From Haloferax denitrificans ATCC 35960 (lineage in GTDB: Archaea; Halobacteriota; Halobacteria; Halobacteriales; Haloferacaceae), in contig NZ_AOLP01000019.1 in the NCBI RefSeq assembly GCF_000337795.1, positions 186,001-250,000 on the forward strand: a DNA stretch of 64,000 nt, in the 5' to 3' direction. The notes under the pieces are model-generated. The model ran no database searches. It had not been told where the DNA came from and saw only the letters and a list, made by a program, of their open reading frames with translations. Positions 16,268 through 23,809 of the stretch are shown here, piece after piece (positions within the stretch are counted from its first letter, which is position 1; every line of letters begins with the position of its first letter). Both the position numbers and the translations under genes were made by a program.

Positions 16268-16489
16268 TCAGCGTTGTTCGCCGGCGTCGGGCGGTTCGGC
16301 GGGAGTCGCGTCCGCCGCGAACAGGTCGCGCGCGACCGGCGCGCCGCCGAGCGCGAGCGCGAGGAGGAGCACCGCGAACCCGACGGTGACGAACCCCTGC
16401 GACGGATTCTCGGCGAGGGCAGTAACGTGGAGCGCCCCACCGACCAACGCGAGCACGACGGCGAACCGCTGGAGGACTGCGTCGTCCAT
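16268..16489 (-). CDS. Small two-helix membrane protein
   Basis: A 73-residue protein starting at ATG 16489 (MDDAVLQRFAVV). Two hydrophobic helices (about 7-23 and 31-50) are joined by a short loop, and the C-terminal tail is Ala/Pro/Asp-rich. The family is not recognised. It may be the first gene of a pair with the aldo/keto reductase and is divergent from the Gfo/Idh/MocA gene. Confidence 0.6.
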   Translation of the reverse strand: MDDAVLQRFAVVLALVGGALHVTALAENPSQGFVTVGFAVLLLALALGGAPVARDLFAADATPAEPPDAGEQR

Positions 16490-16568
16490 GCCCGACCCAC
16501 ACGCGCTCCCCGGGAATCCCTTGCGACTCGCCCGCACGCTTTTGCGGCTTCCGCGCGACTGGTACGGC

Positions 16569-17567
16569 ATGTTCAGAGTCGCAGGTATCGGACTCGGAAG
16601 CCTCGGCGTGCTGGAGTGCCGCCTCCTCAACGAACTGGAGGGCGTGCGCGTCGTCGCCGGCGTCGACCCCGCAGACGAGGTTCGCGAGAAGTTCGGCGAC
16701 GAGTTCGACGTGCCGACCTACGAGACGACCGAGGAACTGCTGGACGCCGAGTTCCTCGACGCGGTGACCATCGCCTCGCCGCACACGAAGCACTTCGACC
16801 AGGCGCTCGCCGCGCTCGACGCCGACCTCCACGTCCACCTCGAAAAGCCGATGGTGACGGACCTCGGCGGGGCGCGGGCGCTCATCGACCGCGCCGACGA
16901 GCGCGGCCTCACGCTCGCGGTCGGCTACCAGCGCCACTTCGACCCGCGGTTCCACGAACTCCGGCGCGTCGTCGACAGCGGCCGCATCGGCGACCCGCAC
17001 ATGGTGGTCTGCCACCTCGAACAGGAGTGGATTCGCTGGACGAAAGACGAGTGGCGCGGCGACCCGTCGCTGTCGGGCGGCGGCCAACTGTACGACTCGG
17101 GGTCGCACCTCCTCGACGCGATGCTCTGGGTGACGCGCTCGAAACCGGTGACGGTCGCCGCGGCGGTCGACCACCGCGGCCACGACGTGGACGTGAACGC
17201 GGCGCTCGCGGTCGTCCTCGACCGCGACGGCGACCGCCTCACCGCGAGCGTCGGCGTCTCCGGCGACGGACAGAGCGTCCCGGACCCCGGCGAGTCGCTC
17301 CGCGTCATCGGCACCGAGGGCATGGTCGCCTTCGACGGCGACACCATCGAGGTGACGGAGGGCGGGACGACCTACACCGCCACGCCGCCGACGCCCGGCT
17401 TCGAGGAGTTGACCCGGAAGAAGCTCCGGAACTTCGTGGACGCCGCCCGCGACGAGGCCGACCTCGCCATCCCGGCCGAGGACGCCCTGCGCGTGACCGC
17501 GCTGACCGAGGCGGCCTACGAGTCGGCGACGACGGGCAGGCGAGTCAACGTCGACGGCGACGCCTGA
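16569..17567 (+). CDS. Gfo/Idh/MocA family oxidoreductase
   Basis: A 332-residue NAD(P)-dependent dehydrogenase. The N-terminal Rossmann fold has VAGIGLGSLGVLECRLL (GxGxxG), and HLEKPMVTDLGGA is the conserved EKP motif, whose Lys takes part in catalysis. LAVGYQRHFDPRF and the beta-sheet C-terminal domain with GSHLLDAMLW, where an inositol-dehydrogenase-type His is expected, complete the family pattern. These enzymes oxidise or reduce sugars, inositols or biliverdin-like substrates. The neighbouring sugar dehydrogenase hints at sugar metabolism, but only weakly. Confidence 0.87.
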   Translation: MFRVAGIGLGSLGVLECRLLNELEGVRVVAGVDPADEVREKFGDEFDVPTYETTEELLDAEFLDAVTIASPHTKHFDQALAALDADLHVHLEKPMVTDLGGARALIDRADERGLTLAVGYQRHFDPRFHELRRVVDSGRIGDPHMVVCHLEQEWIRWTKDEWRGDPSLSGGGQLYDSGSHLLDAMLWVTRSKPVTVAAAVDHRGHDVDVNAALAVVLDRDGDRLTASVGVSGDGQSVPDPGESLRVIGTEGMVAFDGDTIEVTEGGTTYTATPPTPGFEELTRKKLRNFVDAARDEADLAIPAEDALRVTALTEAAYESATTGRRVNVDGDA

Positions 17568-17597
17568 CGCCCCGGCTTCGGAGGCGCGGGACGACGC

Positions 17598-19001
17598 TCA
17601 CGCGCCGGTCAGCCGGTTCAGCGCGCCCGACGACCCGGTGACAATCGGGCGGTCGCTGGTGCAGACGTACAGTTCGCCGTCGGGTGCGCGGCCGAACGCG
17701 AGGACGTTCGTCCCGCCGTCGTCGCGGTCCGCCACGGGAAGCTCCGCGATGTCCCACGGCCGCGACTCGCTCGGGCGGGCGGCGAACAGTCTGCCCTCGG
17801 ACTGCCAGTCGGCGAAGACGTACGCGCCCGAGAGACCCGGAATCGACTCGCCGCGGTAGACGTGGCCGCCGATGACGGCCACCCCGGACGGGCCGTCGCC
17901 GCTGTGGGGGTACTCCAGCACCGGGTCGATGAGCGGCGCGCCGTCGGGCGTCTCGGTCGGGCAGTCGCCCGCGCGGAAGCAGTGTGCGCCCTCGCGGACG
18001 TTCCAGCCGTAGTTGCCGCCGCGCTCCAAGAGGTTCACCTCCTCCCACGCGCCCTGCCCCACGTCGGCGACGTAGCAGTCCTCGCCGTCGAACGAGAGCC
18101 GCCACGGGTTTCTGAGCCCCCACGCGTACTGCTCGTCGCGGCCGTCGGTTCCGACGAGCGGGTTGTCCTCGGGGATTCCGTAGGGCCGGTCGTCGTCGCC
18201 GGAAACCCCGCCGGTCGCGTCAACGTCGATTCGGAGGACGCTCCCGAGGAGGTTCTCGGTCACGTCCTGTCCGTTGCCGCCCGGAACGGCGTCGTACCAG
18301 TCGTCGACGTGGCCGCGCCCCTCGTCGTTCGCGCCGCCGCCGTCGCCCGTGGCGACGTAGAGGTAGCCGTCCGGCCCGAACGCGACGGCTCCCGCGTTGT
18401 GGTTCGGCTGGGGCTCGGGGAGTTCGAGCAGTGTCCGCTCGGAGTCGGCCGAGACGGTCGTCGCCTCGGGGTCGACCGTCAGTTCGCTCAGGACGAACGT
18501 GTGGCTGTAGTTCGAGGGCGTCCCCGACCGACGAGGCGCGCTGTATCGGAGGTAGAGCCGCCCGTTGTCGGCGAACTCGGGGTGGAAGGCGACGCCGAGG
18601 AAGCCGCGCTCGTCGTAGCCGTTGAGGTCGACGACGCGGTCGGTGATGTCGAGATAGGGCTCGCTCTGTAGTCCCGCGTCGTCGTGGAGCCACATCCTGC
18701 CGGGCTGGTCCACGACGAACCGTCGACTCCCGCCGAACGCTTCGGGGACGGCCACGTCGACCGGCGAGGCGAACCCGGTCGCCAGCGTCTCGTAGGCGAC
18801 TTCGAGGCCCGCGAGCGAGCCGCCGGGGCCGTCGCCCCCGGCGTCCGCGGTCGCGGTCGAGCCGTCGGTCCCGTCGGTCGTCGCGTCGCGGTCGGTCGTT
18901 CCGCCAGCGCCGCCGTCGGTCGGGGCGCTCGCACAGCCCGCGAAGCCGCCCAAGAGGGTCGCGCCGGTCGCGGCGAGGAAGTCGCGTCGGGAACCGTTCA
19001 T
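17598..19001 (-). CDS. Exported PQQ-dependent sugar dehydrogenase (GSDH family), Tat lipoprotein
   Basis: A 467-residue protein. The N-terminus MNGSRRDFLAATGATLLG is a Tat signal, followed by the lipobox GGFAGC, so it should be exported folded and lipid-anchored. The mature part is a six-bladed beta-propeller of the soluble aldose (glucose/sorbosone) dehydrogenase family: GFLGVAFHPEFADNG, HNAGAVAFGPDGYLYV (the His is the catalytic base), WGLRNPWRLSFD, ADVGQGAWEEVN and GGHVYRG. The family oxidises aldoses with PQQ. Haloarchaea generally lack obvious PQQ synthesis, so cofactor supply is an open question. ATG 19001 is used because the signal begins there. Confidence 0.87.
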   Translation of the reverse strand: MNGSRRDFLAATGATLLGGFAGCASAPTDGGAGGTTDRDATTDGTDGSTATADAGGDGPGGSLAGLEVAYETLATGFASPVDVAVPEAFGGSRRFVVDQPGRMWLHDDAGLQSEPYLDITDRVVDLNGYDERGFLGVAFHPEFADNGRLYLRYSAPRRSGTPSNYSHTFVLSELTVDPEATTVSADSERTLLELPEPQPNHNAGAVAFGPDGYLYVATGDGGGANDEGRGHVDDWYDAVPGGNGQDVTENLLGSVLRIDVDATGGVSGDDDRPYGIPEDNPLVGTDGRDEQYAWGLRNPWRLSFDGEDCYVADVGQGAWEEVNLLERGGNYGWNVREGAHCFRAGDCPTETPDGAPLIDPVLEYPHSGDGPSGVAVIGGHVYRGESIPGLSGAYVFADWQSEGRLFAARPSESRPWDIAELPVADRDDGGTNVLAFGRAPDGELYVCTSDRPIVTGSSGALNRLTGA

Positions 19002-19142
19002 GTCAACGTAGAGCGGCGCGAGTGGAGTAAGGCTTGCTACGGTCGGGGCGGCTGGCCCTCTCCGCGAGTCCGCCACTCTCGCGACTCGAACCGAGCGGCG
19101 ATTCCGAATCCCTTACCACCCGATAGTGACGACGGGTACGAC

Positions 19143-20096
19143 ATGGACGAGGTACTCGCCGCCGACGGCCTCAGGAAGTCCTACGGCGACGTGGAGGCGC
19201 TCTCGGGCGTCTCCCTGTCGGTCGCCGAGGGGGAGGTCTTCGGCCTCATCGGTCCGAACGGCGCGGGGAAGACGACGCTGGTTCGCGCCCTCACGGGCAC
19301 GACCGCGGTTGACTCGGGGTCGGCGGCCATCCTCGGGCGCGACCCGACCGAGGTGGACCGCCAGCGCCTCGGCGTCCTCCCGCAGGAGTTCCGCCCCGCG
19401 GGCCGGCTCACCGCCCGCGAACTCGTGGCCTACTACGCCGGACTCTACGACGACGCCCGCGACCCCGACGCGGTGCTCGACGAAGTCGGTCTCGCCGACG
19501 CCGCAGACACGTGGTACGAGAACCTCTCGGGCGGCCAACAGCGCCGCGCCTGCATCGCCTTGACGCTCGTCAACGACCCCGACGTGCTGTTCTTGGACGA
19601 GCCGACGACCGGCATCGACCCCGCGGGTCGGCGGTCGCTGTGGGGGCTCGTCGAGGGCCTCGCCGCCGGCGGGACGACGGTGTTTCTCACCAGCCACTCG
19701 ATGGAGGAGATAGAACGCCTCGCCGACCGCGTGGGCCTGCTCAACGCGGGCGAACTCGTCACGGTCGGCCGACCGGACGACCTCGTTACCGAGTACGGCG
19801 GCGAGAGTCGTCTCGTCGTCCGGACCGACGGCGACGCCGACGCCGACGCGGCCCTCGAATCGGTGTCGCTCCCGGCCGCGCTCGACGCGACGGTGTCGGG
19901 CGACGACATCACCGTCCACGGCGTCGGCCCGCGCGACATCGGCGACGTGGTCGCCGCCTTCGACGACGCGGGCGTCGTCTACGAGTCGCTCGTGTGGAAA
20001 CAGCCCGGTCTCGAAGAGGTCTACCTCTCTTTGACCGGCGAGCAGTTCGAGGCCGCCCGCCCCGCCGCGGCCGCCGCGGTCGGAGGTGACAGATGA
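19143..20096 (+). CDS. ABC transporter ATP-binding protein
   Basis: A 317-residue ATPase. Walker A is GPNGAGKTT (about 40-48), the signature is LSGGQQRRA, Walker B is VLFLDEPTTGIDP, and the switch His is in LTSHSMEE. Residues after about 220 form an extra C-terminal domain common in ABC-2 drug/Nod-type exporters. The stop overlaps the permease start (ATGA), so the pair forms one exporter. The substrate is unknown. Confidence 0.93.
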   Translation: MDEVLAADGLRKSYGDVEALSGVSLSVAEGEVFGLIGPNGAGKTTLVRALTGTTAVDSGSAAILGRDPTEVDRQRLGVLPQEFRPAGRLTARELVAYYAGLYDDARDPDAVLDEVGLADAADTWYENLSGGQQRRACIALTLVNDPDVLFLDEPTTGIDPAGRRSLWGLVEGLAAGGTTVFLTSHSMEEIERLADRVGLLNAGELVTVGRPDDLVTEYGGESRLVVRTDGDADADAALESVSLPAALDATVSGDDITVHGVGPRDIGDVVAAFDDAGVVYESLVWKQPGLEEVYLSLTGEQFEAARPAAAAAVGGDR

Positions 20097-20848
20097 GCCT
20101 CGCCGCCCGCGTCCGCTCGGAGTTCGTCGCCTCGTGGCACTCGTTCCTCCGGCGGCGGACGGCGGTCTTCTTCACGTTCTTCTTCCCCGCCATCATCGTC
20201 GTCATCTTCGGGGCGCTCGTGCAGACCCAGCCGACCGGCGGCGGCCTGTTCGCCGAGCCGAAGGAGTACTACATCGCCGGCTATCTCGCGGTCGTCGTGC
20301 TGTTCACCCCGCTGTCTCGCGTCGGGAGCACCATCGCCCGCCACCGCGAGGGGAGCCGCTTCGAGAAGCTGGCGACGACGCCGCTGTCGCGCGCCGAGTG
20401 GCTCCTCGCGCACTCGCTCGTCAACGTCGTCGTCATCGGCCTCGCGGCGCTGTTGCTCCTCGCGCTGTCGGCGCTCGTGACGGGCGCGTCGATTCCGCTG
20501 ACGCCCGCGACGCTCGCCATCGTCCCCTTCGTCGCGCTCGGCGTGACGCTCTTTTGCGGCCTCGGGGCCGTCATCGGGAGCGTCGCCGACTCGCAGGACG
20601 GCGTCATCGCCGCGAGCAACGCCATCGCGCTCCCCCTGCTGTTCCTCTCTGAGACGTTCGTGACGCCCGACCTGCTCCCGGCGTGGTTCGTCCCGGCGCT
20701 GAACCTCTCGCCGCTCACGTACTTCGCTCGGGGCGTCCGGGCGCTCACTTACAGCGGCGGCGACTGGGTCACGAATCTCGCGGTGCTCGCGGCGCTCGCG
20801 GTCGCCTTCTTCGCGGCGGGGACGGTGGCGATTCCGCGGACCGACTGA
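20093..20848 (+). CDS. ABC-2 type transporter permease
   Basis: A 251-residue integral membrane protein with six predicted helices, the standard ABC-2 permease length. The N-terminal FLRRRTAVFFTFFFPAI and central GSRFEKLATTPLSRAEWL (the cytoplasmic coupling loop) are family hallmarks. It overlaps the ATPase gene by 4 nt; the two should assemble as a 2+2 exporter for drugs, lipids or polysaccharide. Confidence 0.9.
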   Translation: MSLAARVRSEFVASWHSFLRRRTAVFFTFFFPAIIVVIFGALVQTQPTGGGLFAEPKEYYIAGYLAVVVLFTPLSRVGSTIARHREGSRFEKLATTPLSRAEWLLAHSLVNVVVIGLAALLLLALSALVTGASIPLTPATLAIVPFVALGVTLFCGLGAVIGSVADSQDGVIAASNAIALPLLFLSETFVTPDLLPAWFVPALNLSPLTYFARGVRALTYSGGDWVTNLAVLAALAVAFFAAGTVAIPRTD

Positions 20849-20949
20849 GAGAGCGCACACCGCCCCCCGCGGCGTTCGCGGCGCTCGTGAGGGCGTCCGA
20901 CGCGCCCGCAAACTCAAGCCTTAACCCGCGGCCGACCCCACGTGGTGGC

Positions 20950-21234
20950 ATGGTCGAAACTGAGACGTACACCATCGAGGGACCGGACGGAGACACCGAA
21001 GCGCTGGAACTCCCCGCGGGCCTCGTCGACATCTTCGCGGAGCAGGGCGAAGACCCGACCGACGTCGTCGCCGACGTCGTCGTGCAGGCGTTCGCACAGC
21101 AGGCCCACGTCGTCGCGCACCACAGCGAGGGCGGCGCGCCGGCCGACATCGCCGAAATCAACGAAAAGATGGAAGAGCTGTTCGAAGACCGCTTCGGCGT
21201 CCCGCTGTCGGACGCGCTCGGCCACTCGCACTAA
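20950..21234 (+). CDS. Small acidic haloarchaeal hypothetical protein
   Basis: A 94-residue soluble acidic protein starting at ATG 20950 (MVETETYTIEGPDG). The N-terminal strand segment is followed by two helices, the second carrying QAFAQQAHVVAHH and EEMEELFEDRF-like charge. A CTTAA element (about 20918-20922) lies near the expected TATA spacing. No motif allows a function. It stands alone between the exporter and the convergent ZIP gene. Confidence 0.7.
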   Translation: MVETETYTIEGPDGDTEALELPAGLVDIFAEQGEDPTDVVADVVVQAFAQQAHVVAHHSEGGAPADIAEINEKMEELFEDRFGVPLSDALGHSH

Positions 21235-21329
21235 GCCGCATTCGCGGCTCGCAGTTCGCTGTTTTCTCTGCCGTTCCGAGTCGAAGGGGAGAGCCGCGCG
21301 TCTGAGCCGTCGCGGCGGGTCCGCCGCGC

Positions 21330-22127
21330 TCAGATGAACGCCAGCGGGACCATGACGGCGAAGCCGGCGACGAGCCCCGCGAGCAGTTCGACCCGGCCGC
21401 CGCGCGGGAGGCGCTCGCCGAGTTCGAGCGCCTCGGGGATGAACTCCGTGAGGACGAGAAACACCATCGCGCCCGCGGCGAAGCCGAAGCCGAACGGGAG
21501 GAACTCCCGGGCGATGCGGACGAAGTAGAAGGCGATGACCGCGCCGATGGGCTGGGGCAAACTGGAGAAGATGGCCCACCAGACGAGCTTCCAGTTCGAG
21601 ACGTTCATCGACCGGAGCGGGATGGAGATGGCCAGCCCCTCGGGGACGTTGTGAATCGAGATGGCGATGGTCATGAACACGGCGAGTAGCGGGACGACGA
21701 AGCCGAACAGCTGAACGCCGCCGTCGAGGCCGAGGTCGGCGAACGAGACGCCGACGGCGACGCCCTCGGGGAAGCTGTGGACGGTGAGGATGCCGAGAAT
21801 CAAAAGCAGTTTGCGGAAGTCGGCCTCCTCGTACTGCTTGGGGTTGACGTCCGCGCCCTCGATGACGCGGTGGGCGACGACGACGAGCGCGACGCCCGCG
21901 AGCATCCCGACGCCGAGTTGGAGCGGCGTCCCGTTTGCGAGCCCCTCGAAGACGAGGCCGAACAGCGACGCCGACACCATGATGCCCGAGGCGATGCCCC
22001 ACAGCGCCACGTTCCAGCGGTCGCTCACGTCGGAGACGAAGAAGAACGGAATCGCGCCGAGACCGGTCGCGATGGCCGTGACGAGCCCGGCGAGAAAGAC
22101 GAACGTGAGAGCGGCAAACTGGTCCAT
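21330..22127 (-). CDS. ZIP family divalent metal transporter
   Basis: A 265-residue protein with eight likely helices. The two metal-binding helices carry VHSFPEGVAVGV and IHNVPEGLAI, the paired HxxPEG motifs of ZupT/ZIP importers for Zn, Fe or Mn. ATG 22127 is preferred over the GTG at 22142, since the best TATA (ATACTTATC, 22151-22159) lies 24-32 nt upstream of it. Two DtxR-type palindromes stand further upstream (22177-22192 and 22225-22240), so metal-dependent control is likely. The metal is not determinable here. Confidence 0.9.
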   Translation of the reverse strand: MDQFAALTFVFLAGLVTAIATGLGAIPFFFVSDVSDRWNVALWGIASGIMVSASLFGLVFEGLANGTPLQLGVGMLAGVALVVVAHRVIEGADVNPKQYEEADFRKLLLILGILTVHSFPEGVAVGVSFADLGLDGGVQLFGFVVPLLAVFMTIAISIHNVPEGLAISIPLRSMNVSNWKLVWWAIFSSLPQPIGAVIAFYFVRIAREFLPFGFGFAAGAMVFLVLTEFIPEALELGERLPRGGRVELLAGLVAGFAVMVPLAFI

Positions 22128-22150
22128 ACCGACCGTAGCCACTCGGCGCC

Positions 22151-22159
22151 GATAAGTAT
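22151..22159 (-). promoter_or_regulatory. TATA box for the ZIP gene
   Basis: ATACTTATC on the minus strand, 24-32 nt before the ATG at 22127. It lies in an unusually A/T-rich patch. Confidence 0.5.
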
Positions 22160-22176
22160 TATCATATCCCAGATAT

Positions 22177-22192
22177 TTTTGGCTGGCCTAAA
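22177..22192. promoter_or_regulatory. DtxR-like palindrome, site 1
   Basis: TTTTGGCTGGCCTAAA is an imperfect 16-bp palindrome (12 of 16 positions symmetric). It matches the general TTWGGC-n-GCCWAA shape of DtxR/IdeR/SirR metal-regulator boxes. It lies 18 bp upstream of the ZIP TATA box. Confidence 0.55.
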
Positions 22193-22224
22193 CTATCGGA
22201 TGCCGAGTAGAGGGCTTCAGATGG

Positions 22225-22240
22225 TTTAGACGGGCCAAAA
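22225..22240. promoter_or_regulatory. DtxR-like palindrome, site 2
   Basis: TTTAGACGGGCCAAAA is the same palindrome type in inverted orientation, centred 48 bp from site 1. Aligned after inversion, the two share TTTTGGC, a central G and CTAAA. The remaining stretch to 22379 holds another A/T-rich palindrome (GAATAgaTATTC, about 22258-22269) and no gene. Confidence 0.55.
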
Positions 22241-22379
22241 AGTGCGCCCCGAAGTTAGAATAGATATTCTGATATATGTCGGCGCGAGCGGCGGCTCGGC
22301 GGCGGTAGTCGGCGAAGAAAGGTGTCGGTGCCGCGGTGCGCGCACACCGGGCACACTGGACGCACCGGGCGGAGCGTGT

Positions 22380-23132
22380 TCAGTCGTCGGCCGGCGACGC
22401 GCCCTCGGGGGAGTCGGTGTCGCCGCCCATCGGGGAGACGGGGGCGGCCGCGACGGAGCGGGCCGAACCCATCCAGCGCTCGACGTTGGCCGAGACGTAG
22501 TCGCGCGCGCCGAAGGCGACCGCGCCGCCGACGCCGATGGCGAGGGCCGCGGCGATGCCCCACGCGAACGCCTGCGCGATGGTGAACAGGATGGCCACGT
22601 CGATGCCCATCGTGCTCAGGCCGATGACGACCGCGGTGAAGTAGAGGAACATCCGGGTGCCGACCGCGAAGACGCTCGTGTACGGCGTCTCGGTCGCCGC
22701 GCGGGTCCGGGTGATGGCGTCACCGATGAAGTCGGCGACGACGAACCCGAGGACGATGACGAGCAGGCCGGCCACGAACGACGGCGCGTACGACGCCGCG
22801 GTCGAGACCCATTCGGAGAACAGGTCGACCGCGAGCACGTCGGCGGCCGCGAGGACGGCGATGGCGTAGACGAACCACTTGCCGAGCGTCCCGAACGCCC
22901 GCGAGACGGTCTTTTCGGTCCCGCCGAGAATCTTCCCGACGGGCGTCGCCAACACCGCCTTGTCGACCTCGACGCCGTCGGCGACTCGCGCGATGAGGCG
23001 GGCCGCGATACTGCCGATGAACCAGCCGACGATGAGGATTAACAGCGCGCCCACGAGCCGCGGGACGAACGCGAGCACGGCGTTGGTCAACTCTGCGATG
23101 GACTCGGTCAACGTGACTTGTAACGGGTACAT
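22380..23132 (-). CDS. MscS-like mechanosensitive channel / TM-helix-repeat protein
   Basis: A 250-residue membrane protein with about five helices. Two similar segments, FVPRLVGALLILIVGWFIG (about 23-41) and YAPSFVAGLLVIVLGFVVADFIGD (split here as residues about 114-137), are the conserved TM-helix repeats found in archaeal small-conductance channel relatives. A further hydrophobic region (about 195-215) is glycine/alanine-rich (AAALAIGVGGAVAFGARD), like the MscS pore helix. The large beta domain of true MscS is absent, so gating ability is uncertain. A TATA-like ATTATTAACTATC (about 23164-23176) lies upstream. Confidence 0.78.
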   Translation of the reverse strand: MYPLQVTLTESIAELTNAVLAFVPRLVGALLILIVGWFIGSIAARLIARVADGVEVDKAVLATPVGKILGGTEKTVSRAFGTLGKWFVYAIAVLAAADVLAVDLFSEWVSTAASYAPSFVAGLLVIVLGFVVADFIGDAITRTRAATETPYTSVFAVGTRMFLYFTAVVIGLSTMGIDVAILFTIAQAFAWGIAAALAIGVGGAVAFGARDYVSANVERWMGSARSVAAAPVSPMGGDTDSPEGASPADD

Positions 23133-23222
23133 TGTTGCGGGTGGAACATCGCGCTCCCGACAGATAGTTAATAATAGAAGAACCGTGAACGAAATTATCT
23201 CGTAATCGGTACCCTCAGATTT

Positions 23223-23237
23223 CGCCGATACTCGGCG
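23223..23237. repeat. Small hairpin in the 210-nt gap between two minus-strand genes
   Basis: CGCCGA-TAC-TCGGCG forms a 6-bp stem with a 3-nt loop. The gap (23133-23342) also holds the promoter of the MscS-like gene and a T6 run on the plus strand at about 23269-23274. No coding sequence is supported there. Confidence 0.45.
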
Positions 23238-23342
23238 GAAACGGACGAACAGACGGTTCTCGCGGTGGGTTTTTTGATTCTCATTCGACCGGTTCGCGGG
23301 CGGGACCGTCTCGGATTCGGGCGCGTCGGCCGCGATTTAATC

Positions 23343-23603
23343 TCAGCTTGATTCGTCGCCGCGGTCGCGAGAATCGGCGCGCTCGTCGGCGAGGCGACCG
23401 AGCTGTGTCGCGATTTCCTCCATGGCGACGACGAGTCGGGCGGCGTACCAGAGGACGACGGCGATGACGACGAGGAACACCCACGCGAGAATCTGCTGGG
23501 CGATGAACAGCGCGTAGACGAGCGTCAGCGCGAGGAAGACCGCGACGGCGACTTTCGCGCCGGCGGTCCGGTGGAGCGGCGCGTCGTCGGAAGTCATCGA
23601 CAT
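23343..23603 (-). CDS. Small membrane protein with charged C-terminal tail
   Basis: An 86-residue protein (or 84 from the second ATG at 23597). Two helices (about 17-35 and 37-58) form a hairpin, followed by a helical, charged tail (EEIATQLGRLADERADSRD) that may form a coiled coil. It is a common type of small haloarchaeal membrane protein. The function is unknown. It is divergent from acd. Confidence 0.7.
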   Translation of the reverse strand: MSMTSDDAPLHRTAGAKVAVAVFLALTLVYALFIAQQILAWVFLVVIAVVLWYAARLVVAMEEIATQLGRLADERADSRDRGDESS

Positions 23604-23778
23604 AGCCCGTGATTTACAGGGGACGGTGTTATGCGTTTGGCCGCCACGGGTCGGCGTCGATTCCTCCGGCTGACGAGCATTATCGGCCCAATTCCGTGGT
23701 ATAAATCACGAATCATAGCGATTAATTGCGCTACTGTAGCGTGCCACCAAAGGCCGTGAGACCGCCCACACCACCGAG

Positions 23779-23784
23779 TTTATC
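23779..23784 (+). promoter_or_regulatory. TATA box for acd
   Basis: TTTATC lies 26-31 nt before the ATG at 23810. A second A/T-rich element (ATAAAT, about 23700-23705) would give a leader of about 80 nt and may be a further promoter. Confidence 0.5.
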
Positions 23785-23809
23785 AGTCAATGACGGGAAT
23801 CAACAGGTA

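Noticed and set aside
22242..22379. A small gene downstream of the second palindrome
   Set aside because: The only ATG near a TATA-like element (about 22275) gives ten codons before a stop, and longer frames are shadows of the MscS-like gene.
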